Of a DNA stretch of 46,433 nt, positions 9,501-17,297 are shown piece after piece (position 1 is the stretch's first letter; the number at the start of each line of letters is the position of its first letter). The notes under the pieces were generated by a model, which saw nothing but the letters and a program-made list of their open reading frames with translations, was not told where the DNA came from and did no database searches. This DNA is from Desulfobacterales bacterium HSG17 (GTDB taxonomy: Bacteria; Desulfobacterota; Desulfobacteria; Desulfobacterales; Desulfococcaceae). Position numbers and translations under genes: made by a program. The stretch is from contig JAUCGD010000006.1 in assembly GCA_030377945.1 (NCBI GenBank), positions 1 through 46,433 of the forward strand, read 5' to 3'.

Positions 9501-10361
9501 TTATTGAATAAACTGCAAAAAGCCCTGTCAGCGATTCATTCTCCCAAGCTCATGCAAAAAGAAAAATCTATTATCCTGGTGGTTGAAGATAATGAAGTTG
9601 CTGCAATGCAAATCAGTACAGCATTAGAAGAAAAGGGCTATATTGTTCATACTGCGTTTGGGGGAGCAGAGGCCATAGAATTTGTCAGGCATAATATTCC
9701 TGATGCTGTTATCCTGGATCTGATGATGCCGGGTGTGGACGGGTTTCAGGTTTTGGAAAGTATCCGATCTACTCCGAAAACTGCAAAACTGCCGGTACTG
9801 GTTCTTACAGCCAAAGAACTTACAACTCAAGATCGTGCCCGTTTGACACATAACAATATCCAGCAGTTAATTCAAAAAGGTGCAGTTGACAGGGAACAGC
9901 TTACAGCTTGTGTATCTAAACTCCTTAAAAAACAAGGAAGCAGGCCGGATTTTCCAAAAAAAAAGATAAAAAAAGATTTGGTAAAACCCGAGTTAAAATC
10001 CAGAAATCCCATACTGCTGGTTGAGGATAATCCTGATAATCTAATAACAATAACTGCCATACTGGACGAATTCGGATACAGCTATATAAATGCTGATGAC
10101 GGTCGCAAGGCTGTTGATAAAGCAAAAAAAATCATTCCGGGCCTGATTCTTATGGATGTTCAATTACCGGTTTTAAGCGGTCTGGATGCAACAAGGGAAA
10201 TCAAGTCTGATCCTCTTACAGCGTCTATCCCGATAATTGCAGTTACAGCAAAGGCCATGAGGGGAGACCGGGAAAAAATACTTGCAGCCGGGTGTGATGA
10301 TTATATATCCAAACCAATCAAACCGGACAGCCTTATTGAGCTGATCCGGAAATGGACTTGA
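6516..10361 (+). CDS. Hybrid sensor histidine kinase with HAMP, GAF and four receiver domains
   Basis: A 1281-residue membrane-anchored phosphorelay protein. Order: TM1 (about 12-34), a helical periplasmic sensor, TM2 (about 190-213), a HAMP-like linker (214-262), GAF (285-425), a coiled coil rich in EEL repeats (430-490), HisKA with His504 in MSHELRTP, HATPase with DTGIGIP and GTGLGLAI, then four receivers with phospho-acceptors Asp816, Asp936, Asp1068 and Asp1214. Receivers 1 and 4 keep a KP motif (IKPVD, SKPIKP); receivers 2 and 3 have SKT and QKG, so the Lys is present but the Pro is lost. The start is TTG with GGAGG upstream, overlapping the cheR stop. The partners CheR and CheD-HDOD suggest it belongs to a chemosensory-like circuit. 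Confidence 0.93.
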   Translation: MIILNKLTIKSRLILAFALMLLVFIVFGFISIFEMNQLGKLTRTLYDHPLQVSNAALRASTGVIKMHRSMKDISISESKMEMEDAILSVRKEEFLVYDNLDIVKKQILGLEGKKLEQDTRKIFANWKPIRNEVINLVMKGDKINAARITRQKGADYVAMLEQKMLDLTSYARNKADGFMKDAENTQENIIQNTILIILGTAFLSFIIAFLMVNSILSCVNALRNTMSEIKSSGNLLHSDMKGHHEIAEMSRHFNILIDMLKNQLWARDGLNALNNELAGEISFGELVDKSINYISRYIDACTGALYIYDNKNSICELKGAYAFVERKYLSNKFALGQGIVGQVALEKKPILLKNITAEQAVAISGTVSEPPKNIYAVPLIHEKKLYGVMEVAAFENINSVKKDYINSAISIISTALYTAFQREQINNLLDSAQKSNDELQSKTEELSQTNEKLTGLNDELRAQSEELEAQAEELRAQKHELEVQQMQVEEADRLKSEFLSNMSHELRTPLNSVLALSQLMISRGTGKNPEQESEYLRVIERNGRNLLSLINDILDLSKIEAGRMDLFLTDFSPYQVIADALETIAPLADEKNLIIKKDIEKDLVIHSDEDKLHQIILNIISNAVKFTEKGSIEVKVRKFEKTISFIVRDTGIGIPELELRHIFDEFRQVDGSTTRAFEGTGLGLAICQKLAGLLKGEIIAESEVGNGSTFTLNVPLKLNNQEELADAVSQFSKVQPYKNQPDKIKPDIIPIGKKTETAQKREILGKTILVVDDDENIRSIIKSYLIEAGYQVKTATGGRQGLDMAHKLKPFAITLDIMMPDMDGWEVIRELKTSEDTADIPVIIVSISDDRSTGTALGAAGYVIKPVDRNILLSEISKLASVRQVKQILAVDDDPIVLRQLEDLLGGKGYQVETASSGREGIAKAVANPPDVMVLDLMMPEMDGFSVLDRIRKEPAISDLPVIILTAKDINPDDRTRLKDAVHRVVSKTTMDSKDLLNKLQKALSAIHSPKLMQKEKSIILVVEDNEVAAMQISTALEEKGYIVHTAFGGAEAIEFVRHNIPDAVILDLMMPGVDGFQVLESIRSTPKTAKLPVLVLTAKELTTQDRARLTHNNIQQLIQKGAVDREQLTACVSKLLKKQGSRPDFPKKKIKKDLVKPELKSRNPILLVEDNPDNLITITAILDEFGYSYINADDGRKAVDKAKKIIPGLILMDVQLPVLSGLDATREIKSDPLTASIPIIAVTAKAMRGDREKILAAGCDDYISKPIKPDSLIELIRKWT

Positions 10362-10364
10362 TAA

Positions 10365-11723
10365 ATGGGTTCCCGGATACAATTTGTTCCGGTAGGTGAG
10401 TATCGGATATCTAGTGATAAAAATGTGGAGATTATTACTATAGTTGCATCTTGTGTGGCGCTTATGCTCCATGATCCAAAAAAATATATAGCTGGGATGC
10501 TTCATGTAGTACTGCCTGGTCAACGTAAAAGTCTGCGGGAAGAAAGCAGGGATGCATATTTTGCTGATACTGGAGTTCCCCTGCTTATCCGTGAGATGAT
10601 CGGGCATGGTGCCAAACTTAATAATCTAGCAGCAAGCCTTGCAGGAGGCGGAACCCTTCTTAAGGACTATACAGGGTCGGATATTGGGGAAAAAAATGTT
10701 GAAGCTGTAACTGCAATATTGGAAAAACAGGATATTCCCATTGTAAAAATAGATGTCGGCGGTCAGATAGGAAGACGTGTCAGGCTGAATGTGAAGACAG
10801 GCCATGTTGCTGTTCAATCTTTCAAGAAGGGGCAGCTCCGGTCTAATGAATCCCAATTTCAAAGTTCCCAGTATCAAAGACCCCAGTATCAAAAATCAGG
10901 AGACCAAAAAATATCCCATGATATATTATTAAAAAAAATTATGCCTGGGATCACAAGAGTTAAACCTAATTTCACCTTTGCAGGTTCAGTCCTTGATGCA
11001 GTACATTGTGAAATAAGAAAAATTGACTGGGATTCACTGTTTCTGCTTCTTGCACGTAATCTGCCCCTGTCCATGCATTTTTTCAGGATTGCCAATTCTC
11101 CTTATTATGGACGACCGGGTAAAATATCATCTTTTGAAAATGCTCTCAGGATTTTGGGATCTTCACAATTCAGGAGAATCTGTGTTCTGGCTTCTGTAAT
11201 GCGTCAATCCGAAGTATCTCCAGGCAATCTGGAAATTGCAAAAACCAACTTATCCAAACATGCCCTGGTTTCTGCCCTGGCAGCGCGGCATATTGCCGGA
11301 AAATCAGGTATGACTCCAGTTTTTCAGGAAGATACATTTACTGCCGCTTTATTTCATGGAATAGGTGGACTTGCCCATACAGTTATAAAGGATAGTGACG
11401 TACACACCATTGATTATGCTGAATTGGGAACTATTATTCTTTCAGGTATAAAAATGCCCGAATCAATTATTTCTGCTGTTGCTTTACATGAATATCCTGT
11501 GCTTGACAGGCAGGGTAATCCGTCAATTGCTTCATTTGTGCATATGGGATGCGCTGTCAGCCGATTATTAGGGATTTCCAGTGACCTGGAACCTCCGGTT
11601 TTCTGCCTGTCTTCGGAAGTGTTTAAAGGTACTGGAATAGAATATGAATTATCCAGAATAATACCTGAGATATTTCATATAATAAAGTCGTATGATTTAT
11701 GGGATTTTTTTAATCTTGATTAA
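10365..11723 (+). CDS. CheD glutamine deamidase fused to an HDOD domain
   Basis: A 452-residue fusion. Residues 1-160 match CheD: Cys30 in ASCVALMLHD and His47 in GMLHVVLPG have the spacing of the CheD catalytic pair, followed by YFADTGVPLLI, IGEKNVEAV and VGGQIGRRVRLN. Residues about 188-390 are an HDOD domain (FFRIANSPYYGRPGKISSF, ALRILGSSQFRRI), a signalling output related to HD phosphohydrolases but usually lacking the metal ligands. The linker at 10851-10895 is three 15-bp tandem units encoding S/P-Q-F/Y-Q-X repeats. It starts three bases after the kinase stop. CheD normally deamidates receptors and can bind CheC; here that activity may be coupled to an HDOD output. This is an inference; the fusion itself is seen. 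Confidence 0.9.
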   Translation: MGSRIQFVPVGEYRISSDKNVEIITIVASCVALMLHDPKKYIAGMLHVVLPGQRKSLREESRDAYFADTGVPLLIREMIGHGAKLNNLAASLAGGGTLLKDYTGSDIGEKNVEAVTAILEKQDIPIVKIDVGGQIGRRVRLNVKTGHVAVQSFKKGQLRSNESQFQSSQYQRPQYQKSGDQKISHDILLKKIMPGITRVKPNFTFAGSVLDAVHCEIRKIDWDSLFLLLARNLPLSMHFFRIANSPYYGRPGKISSFENALRILGSSQFRRICVLASVMRQSEVSPGNLEIAKTNLSKHALVSALAARHIAGKSGMTPVFQEDTFTAALFHGIGGLAHTVIKDSDVHTIDYAELGTIILSGIKMPESIISAVALHEYPVLDRQGNPSIASFVHMGCAVSRLLGISSDLEPPVFCLSSEVFKGTGIEYELSRIIPEIFHIIKSYDLWDFFNLD

Positions 11724-11801
11724 ATCTGTTTATGGTATAATAAACAGTAAGAATATATAATTCATAACTGTTTTTTTTATAATCTGAAAGGAATCTCTCA
11801 C

Positions 11802-13781
11802 ATGAACAGTGCTATCCTTTTAGCTGTTGATGACAAACCTGATAATCTCTTTGTTCTTGAGCAAATAATAGCTGAATATTGTCCGGGATGTAAAATAATT
11901 ACTGCCCAGAATGCTGAAACAGGCTTGGATATTGCTCGAAAAAACTCTTTAGACATTGCCATTATTGATGTTCAGATGCCAGGTATTGACGGTATAGAAA
12001 TGTGCAGGCTTCTTAAAGCAAATCCTGAAACTGCCAATGTTCCGATTATTCTTCTTACAGCTCACAGAGCAAGTACGGATTTAAAAGTTCAAGGATTGAA
12101 TGCAGGTGCTGATGATTTTATTACCAAACCAGTTGACAGTTTCGAACTTACAGCCCGGGTAAAGGTTATGCTGCGTATAAAAAAAGCAGAAGATCTTTTG
12201 CGTCAGGAAAAAAAAGGGCTTGAAAAAACAGTCAGTGAAAAATCCATAAAACTGGAAACAGCAGAAAAGCAGTATAAAGCATTGTTTAACAATGTAAATG
12301 ATCCCATATTTGTCAGAGAGTTTGAAGGTAATATACTGGATGCCAATCAGGCTGCCTGCAATATTCTGGGTTATAAATATCAAGAAATACTTAAAATGAG
12401 AACCCAGGATTTTGCTACCCCTGAAAATGCAGATTTGCTTCCGGCTCGAACCAAAAAACTGCGTCAGCAGGGAAATCTTGTTTATGAATCAGCCTGCAAG
12501 AGCAGGGATGGAGATATTATACCAATAGAAGTCAGCGGCCGTGTCAGTGATTATAACAACAAACCTGCAATACTTACCATATGGCGTGATCTTCGTGAAC
12601 GGGAGCAGGCAGAGGTTGAAAAAAGACACCTTCGCTCACAGCTTCAACAGGCTCAGAAGATGGAAGCAATAGGAACCCTGGCCGGTGGGATTGCCCATGA
12701 CTTCAATAATATCTTATTTCCCATTATCGGATATACTGAAATGACAATGGATGATGTATCCAAAACCAGCCAGGCATATAAAAATTTGTTTGAAATACTA
12801 AAAGCAGCACAACGGGCAGCAAAACTGGTTGAACATATTCTGACTTTCAGCAGAACCCAAAGTCAGGAAAGAGCCCCCATGAAAATTCAGTTTGTTATTA
12901 AAGAAGCCTTAAAACTTATTCGTGCTACGATTCCAAAAACCATTAACCTGCATCAGGATATAGATGAAAATTGCGGGCCTGTTCTTACTGACCCCACCCA
13001 GATACATCAGATTATCATGAACCTGTGTACCAATGCCTATCATGCAATGCAGAATCAAGATACAGGTGGAAATATCAGGGTTGCTTTAAAAGAGGTGGAT
13101 ATAAGACCTGAAGATAATATTGAATTAAAAAAAAATCCAGGTACATACCTTCGTTTAATGGTCAGCGATACAGGTCATGGTATGGATGATATTGTAAAGC
13201 AAAGAATTTTTGAGCCTTATTATACTACCAAAGAAAAAAATAAAGGCACCGGCATGGGCCTTTCCGTAGTGCATGGCATTGTTAAAAGTTATAGAGGTGA
13301 TATAACTGTTTTCAGCAAACCGGATGTTGGGACAACATTTTATATATATTTGCCCAGGCTTGATATATTTCAAGCCCCCCAGACTATTCCTTTTGACAAA
13401 CCTGTGATCAGAGGAAATGAACGGATTCTTTTAGTAGATGATGAAGAACAGATAGTATTGATGGAAGAAAAAACATTAAAAAGGCTTGGTTATCATGTAA
13501 CATCAAAAACAAGCAGCATTGATGCATTTGAATTATTCAGAAAACAGCCGGAACAATTTGATCTTGTAATTACCGATCAGGCAATGCCCAATATGGCAGG
13601 TATGCAGCTTGCAGATAATTTGTTGAAAATTCGTCCTGATATTCCCATTATTCTTTGCACCGGTTTCAGTGAAATTGTTAACGAAGACCAGGCAAAAGCA
13701 ATAGGTATAAAAGAATTTCTTATGAAACCTGTGGTAAAAAAAGATCTGGCCGAAATCATAAGAAAAGTTCTATCTAATTAA
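11802..13781 (+). CDS. REC-PAS-histidine kinase-REC hybrid protein
   Basis: A 659-residue soluble protein. The N-terminal receiver has Asp56 in IIDVQMPGIDG and a TKPVD motif, then a short coiled coil, a PAS domain (about 160-265, with VREFEGNILDANQAA), HisKA with His299 in GGIAHDFNN, HATPase with DTGHGMD and GTGMGLSVV, and a C-terminal receiver with Asp592 in VITDQAMPN. The DFNN form of the His motif is typical of NtrB-like and Desulfobacterota hybrid kinases. No transmembrane segment is visible. It follows the CheD-HDOD gene by 78 bp, has an AAGGAA ribosome site, and probably receives or relays phosphate in the same network. It converges with hgcB. Confidence 0.93.
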   Translation: MNSAILLAVDDKPDNLFVLEQIIAEYCPGCKIITAQNAETGLDIARKNSLDIAIIDVQMPGIDGIEMCRLLKANPETANVPIILLTAHRASTDLKVQGLNAGADDFITKPVDSFELTARVKVMLRIKKAEDLLRQEKKGLEKTVSEKSIKLETAEKQYKALFNNVNDPIFVREFEGNILDANQAACNILGYKYQEILKMRTQDFATPENADLLPARTKKLRQQGNLVYESACKSRDGDIIPIEVSGRVSDYNNKPAILTIWRDLREREQAEVEKRHLRSQLQQAQKMEAIGTLAGGIAHDFNNILFPIIGYTEMTMDDVSKTSQAYKNLFEILKAAQRAAKLVEHILTFSRTQSQERAPMKIQFVIKEALKLIRATIPKTINLHQDIDENCGPVLTDPTQIHQIIMNLCTNAYHAMQNQDTGGNIRVALKEVDIRPEDNIELKKNPGTYLRLMVSDTGHGMDDIVKQRIFEPYYTTKEKNKGTGMGLSVVHGIVKSYRGDITVFSKPDVGTTFYIYLPRLDIFQAPQTIPFDKPVIRGNERILLVDDEEQIVLMEEKTLKRLGYHVTSKTSSIDAFELFRKQPEQFDLVITDQAMPNMAGMQLADNLLKIRPDIPIILCTGFSEIVNEDQAKAIGIKEFLMKPVVKKDLAEIIRKVLSN

Positions 13782-13807
13782 CAGCATCCGGCTAATTAAC
13801 AGCATCC
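13774..13807. repeat. 18-bp tandem duplication across two convergent gene ends
   Basis: CTAATTAACAGCATCC occurs at 13774-13789 and again at 13792-13807, a period of 18 bp. The left copy overlaps the stop of the REC-PAS-kinase gene (plus strand) and the right copy contains the last codons and stop of hgcB (minus strand). Confidence 0.9.
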
Positions 13808-14086
13808 TGAATCTGTGCATGATGCAGTTTCCTTCCCTTTAATCCAGGTCTGAATTATATAAGCTGCACAGCCTACTCCTGGATTTACACTGATAGCTTC
13901 TGTTGGGCAGTTAACAGCACATGCCCCGCATTCCATACATCCGTTTATATCAGCAATCTGAGCTTTATCCGTATCTAATATAAATACCCCGTGTGGACAG
14001 ACCTCAAGGCACATACCACAGCCAATACAGGCTTTATTATCAAGCTTTAATGTTGTAACATCTGATAAATATTTAAAATTTTCCAT
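13796..14086 (-). CDS. hgcB: HgcB, 2[4Fe-4S] ferredoxin of mercury methylation
   Basis: A 96-residue ferredoxin. The first cluster motif is Cys20-xx-Cys23-xx-Cys26-xxx-Cys30 and the second is Cys50-xx-Cys53-xx-Cys56-xxx-Cys60, the latter within CMECGACAVNC, the HgcB form. A separate Cys73 and a vicinal Cys95-Cys96 pair at the C-terminus match the extra cysteines typical of HgcB. Known: HgcB reduces the corrinoid of HgcA and may hand over Hg(II). I chose the ATG at 14086 because AAGGAG lies just upstream; a longer open frame would run back into hgcA. It lies 13 bp after hgcA and is clearly co-transcribed. Confidence 0.95.
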   Translation of the reverse strand: MENFKYLSDVTTLKLDNKACIGCGMCLEVCPHGVFILDTDKAQIADINGCMECGACAVNCPTEAISVNPGVGCAAYIIQTWIKGKETASCTDSGCC

Positions 14087-14099
14087 ATAATGCTCCTTA

Positions 14100-15245
14100 T
14101 TATAAGAATGCTGATCCAATCCACAACAGCACTGAGATGATAATTGCAACAGCCTGAATCGGAATAGCTTTGCGCATCTCCTTTTCCACACCTGAAGGTG
14201 AAGTAAATGGTGTTGACCCTGTAAAATTCATAGCCAGATAAGAACTTATTGCTGTTGTAAATAATATAAGAGCTAAGGCTTCAGCCCCCTGAATTTGCTC
14301 CCTGCACATAATGGCTGTAAATAAGCCTGAAATTATGCCGGTCTGTACACCTTTTACAGCAAACATCGTCCCAGGAATCCAGGGAAGAAGAACAGGAACA
14401 GCAAATGCTCCGGCAAAAACACCTGTCAATGCGGCCAGGGCTAAAAGAATACCCCTTGACCATGCCTGAGCAATAGAAAATATGTCCGGCCCTGTTCCTG
14501 AAAGCAAAAAAAATGCAGGCAAAAGCCATTTGGCGTGCTTTGCCAGAATATTAATTTCAACAGGCACCAGTACCAGTCTTTCCCATATGGAAAAGCTTAC
14601 TTTTCGCATGGGAGGCTTTGCTTTCATTCCATTGCTTATAAATGCTTTAATATCAACAGCCCTTACAGGTCCCCATATAACTTTGAATCCACATCTTTTT
14701 TTTACCTGCCTGGCAGAAACGCCAACAGCAGATAACTGTGGAAGTATCAACTTTTTGTGCCGGACAATTTTATCCAGACCAATGATTATAACCCTGTTTA
14801 TAACCTCATCTGTTGAAAATGTACCTTTTCCTGCTGCACACCATACATTAATTCCTCTTGTGTCAAGAATAACTATCCAGGCATCTGCCCCCTCTAAATT
14901 TTTACGCAAGGTATCAAAACTGAGTTTATAATTTGCACTAAGCAATACTGGTGAATCAGTACCTGGATTTCCAATGCAGTAAAGTCCCGGAGAAATTGTA
15001 TAATTATTTCTTCCCATACCAAGTCTGGCAGATATTGTTCCCAAAATATCCCTGATTTCAAGTCTGGATTTTATTTCTGGTACCTGTCCGGCAATGGTCT
15101 TATTAAACCTTTCCACAAAAGAGCAGAGATTATATCCGGGTAGATCATAGGGGCTGCTTTTTGGCCCGGCCGGTCCTCCGCAGCATGGAATATCTTCATC
15201 ATGTTCCGGTACAAGAGGAATTATTCTAAGTTCATTTTCTTTCAC
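14100..15245 (-). CDS. hgcA: HgcA, corrinoid protein of mercury methylation
   Basis: A 381-residue protein. The cap-helix signature NVWCAAGK sits at about residues 133-140, with Cys136 as the predicted lower ligand of the corrinoid cobalt. The corrinoid-binding domain is followed by a C-terminal membrane domain with about five hydrophobic helices (from about residue 240 to the end). Known: HgcA transfers a methyl group to Hg(II), making methylmercury, and is required together with HgcB. The N-terminal segment before the cap helix is longer than I recall for the Desulfovibrio ND132 protein (Cys93). The start is GTG with GGAGG five bases upstream. hgcB follows directly. Confidence 0.95.
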   Translation of the reverse strand: MKENELRIIPLVPEHDEDIPCCGGPAGPKSSPYDLPGYNLCSFVERFNKTIAGQVPEIKSRLEIRDILGTISARLGMGRNNYTISPGLYCIGNPGTDSPVLLSANYKLSFDTLRKNLEGADAWIVILDTRGINVWCAAGKGTFSTDEVINRVIIIGLDKIVRHKKLILPQLSAVGVSARQVKKRCGFKVIWGPVRAVDIKAFISNGMKAKPPMRKVSFSIWERLVLVPVEINILAKHAKWLLPAFFLLSGTGPDIFSIAQAWSRGILLALAALTGVFAGAFAVPVLLPWIPGTMFAVKGVQTGIISGLFTAIMCREQIQGAEALALILFTTAISSYLAMNFTGSTPFTSPSGVEKEMRKAIPIQAVAIIISVLLWIGSAFL

Positions 15246-15289
15246 AACAACCTCCGTTTAAATAAATAATTCATTATTTTATTTTATTA

Positions 15290-15313
15290 TTGATAATGAT
15301 ATGTCAATATCAA
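15290..15313 (-). promoter_or_regulatory. Inverted repeat in the hgcA upstream region
   Basis: TTGATA at 15290-15295 and TATCAA at 15308-15313 form a 6-bp inverted repeat with a 12-bp spacer, 45-68 bp upstream of the hgcA start codon. The left half reads GATAATGAT, which resembles half of a Fur box. It may be an operator; the region is AT-rich, so chance is possible. Confidence 0.3.
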
Positions 15314-15495
15314 AGTCATTTATTTTTATACAATCAGTAGCTTGACCGTAGCAAGATGTTTATGTATAGAATAATTTGTGATTATCTGAAAGTACATTTC
15401 ACTTTATTTAAAATAATATTGCGAAATCCCCTTGTAGTTATGTTATAAGCATTTTGCTTAAAGATGAATATTTGTCTTAGGAAAGGACATTAAAT

Positions 15496-16773
15496 ATGAA
15501 TGAATATGTTGAAATGAAATGGAATGGAAAAACCTTTAAATTGCCTGTAATAGAAGGTACGGAAGGTGAAAAAGCTGTCGATATTTCGGCATTGCGGCGT
15601 GATACCGGTTTAATTACCTTGGATCCTGGATTTGCCAATACCGGGAGCTGTAAAAGCGCTATTACTTTTATGGATGGGGAAAAAGGTATTCTTCGATACA
15701 GGGGATACCCTATTGAACAACTGGCAGAACATTCCAGCTTTCGTGAAGTAGCCTATCTTCTTATTAACGGTAAGCTTCCTTCCAAAAAAGAAATAACCCG
15801 CTTTTCCGTGCTGCTAAATGACCATTCCCTGGTTCATGAAGATATGAGGACTTTTTTTGGAAGTTTTCCCAGGGCATCACATCCTATGGGGATTTTATCA
15901 TCAATGGTTAATGCCCTGAAAAGCTTTTATCCTTATATTGAGGGTGATAAAGAAGCAGATATTACTGTTGCCCGCCTCATATCCAAGGTACGCACTCTTG
16001 CTGCCATGTCCTATAAAATATCAAGAGGTCATACAGTTGTATATCCCCGCTCAGATCTTTCTTATTGTGAAAATTTTTTACACATGATGTTTAATTCACC
16101 TGTAAAACCATATGAGATTGATCCTGATATAGTTCAGGCTTTAAGCGTATTCCTGATACTTCATGCAGATCATGAACAAAATTGTTCCACATCTGCTGTC
16201 CGCCTTGTGGGAAGCGGCAAGGTAAATATTTATGCTTCTATTTCAGCAGGTATTGCAGCTCTCTGGGGACGTCTTCACGGAGGAGCCAATCAGGGTGTTA
16301 TTGAAATGCTTGAAGATATTGTGGAAAGAGGAGAAAGTATTTCCCGTATTATTGAACGGGCAAAAGATAAAAAGGATCCCTTCCGCCTTATGGGATTTGG
16401 ACATCGTGTTTATAAAACCTATGATCCCAGAACCAAAATTATAAAAACAATGTGTGATAAGCTTCTTGAAAAACTTAATATTAAAGACCCTTTACTGGAT
16501 GTTGCAAAAGAGCTGGAAGAAATTGCAGTAAATGACGATTATTTTATTAATCACAGACTTTACCCCAATATTGATTTTTACAGTGGAATAGTTCTTCGGA
16601 CTATCGGGATTCCAACCAATATGTTTACTGTAATGTTTGCCATCGGCAGACTTCCCGGATGGATTGCCCAGTGGAAGGAAAGCATGGATGACCCTGAATG
16701 GAAACTCAACCGGCCCAGGCAGGTATATACAGGCAATTTGAAAAGAGACTATGTTCTCATTGAAGATAGATAA
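15496..16773 (+). CDS. gltA: Citrate synthase
   Basis: A 425-residue, type II (hexameric-type) citrate synthase with an N-terminal beta domain (residues 1-40). Conserved blocks include RYRGYPIEQLAE, LHADHEQNCSTSAVR with an active-site His, SISAGIAALWGRLHGGANQ, GFGHRVYKTYDPR with a second active-site His, and a C-terminal GWIAQWKE region. It condenses acetyl-CoA and oxaloacetate to citrate. In complete-oxidising sulfate reducers some citrate synthases are of the Re type; this is the ordinary Si type. It has an upstream AGGAAAGGACA ribosome site and is divergent from hgcA. Confidence 0.96.
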   Translation: MNEYVEMKWNGKTFKLPVIEGTEGEKAVDISALRRDTGLITLDPGFANTGSCKSAITFMDGEKGILRYRGYPIEQLAEHSSFREVAYLLINGKLPSKKEITRFSVLLNDHSLVHEDMRTFFGSFPRASHPMGILSSMVNALKSFYPYIEGDKEADITVARLISKVRTLAAMSYKISRGHTVVYPRSDLSYCENFLHMMFNSPVKPYEIDPDIVQALSVFLILHADHEQNCSTSAVRLVGSGKVNIYASISAGIAALWGRLHGGANQGVIEMLEDIVERGESISRIIERAKDKKDPFRLMGFGHRVYKTYDPRTKIIKTMCDKLLEKLNIKDPLLDVAKELEEIAVNDDYFINHRLYPNIDFYSGIVLRTIGIPTNMFTVMFAIGRLPGWIAQWKESMDDPEWKLNRPRQVYTGNLKRDYVLIEDR

Positions 16774-16853
16774 AATTAAACCTAAATAACATTGAACCTA
16801 AATAAAATTGAATCAGGATTAAATTTTTAATAGTTCTGAATAAAGGAGAATAA

Positions 16854-17297
16854 ATGGCAGAAACACCATACCCGGTCAACAAACCGGACAATATTAAAAT
16901 AGATGTGCTTGATCCCATAGATTATCAATACAGAGACAGAAGAGATATTAGTATTGTTATTGAACAGCCTGAATTTACTTCTGTATGCCCCATGACCGGA
17001 CTGCCTGATTTTGGAACTGTCATAATCAAATACAAGCCTGATGTGAAGATTGTTGAATTAAAGTCCCTTAAATATTATCTTCTGCAATATCGCAATGTTG
17101 GTATATTCTATGAACATGTGGTCAACCGTATTCTGGATGATCTTGTAGATGTCCTGCAACCAAAACAAATGGAGATTACAGGAAACTTTACAGCAAGGGG
17201 CGGTATATTAACCACTGTTATTGCAGAATATGAAGGAAGACCAAATAAAGGAAGACCAGATGAAAGAAAATCAGATGAAAGAAAATCAGATGCCTGA
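16854..17297 (+). CDS. queF: NADPH-dependent preQ0 reductase QueF (type I)
   Basis: A 147-residue unimodular QueF. The catalytic Cys45 in [14 protein letters not shown] and Asp52 seven residues later match the known Cys/Asp pair, and [11 protein letters not shown] follows. It reduces 7-cyano-7-deazaguanine to preQ1 in queuosine biosynthesis. The last 20 or so residues ([20 protein letters not shown]) come from a tandem repeat and are not part of the fold. This repeat overlaps the start of the next gene. GGAG precedes the ATG. Confidence 0.95.
   Translation: MAETPYPVNKPDNIKIDVLDPIDYQYRDRRDISIVIEQPEFTSVCPMTGLPDFGTVIIKYKPDVKIVELKSLKYYLLQYRNVGIFYEHVVNRILDDLVDVLQPKQMEITGNFTARGGILTTVIAEYEGRPNKGRPDERKSDERKSDA
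17233..17292 (+). repeat. Four 15-bp tandem units in the queF/lipoprotein overlap
   Basis: Units at 17233-17247, 17248-17262, 17263-17277 and 17278-17292 read AAGGAAGACCAAATA, AAGGAAGACCAGATG and twice AAAGAAAATCAGATG. They are translated in two frames: as the QueF C-terminal tail and as the [10 protein letters not shown] leader of the lipoprotein. Three units end in ATG, giving alternative starts for the downstream gene. Confidence 0.93.

Noticed and set aside
14087..14191. N-terminal extension of HgcB to 131 residues
   Set aside because: The added 35 residues read through the end of hgcA in another frame. The ATG at 14086 has AAGGAG at the right spacing and gives the normal HgcB N-terminus.
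14482..14931. A 149-codon plus-strand frame inside hgcA
   Set aside because: Shadow of the hgcA codon pattern; no ribosome site and no recognisable domain.
17221..17259. TTG start at 17221 or ATG at 17230 for the lipoprotein
   Set aside because: No ribosome site upstream, and they add only repeat-encoded residues before an already long leader.
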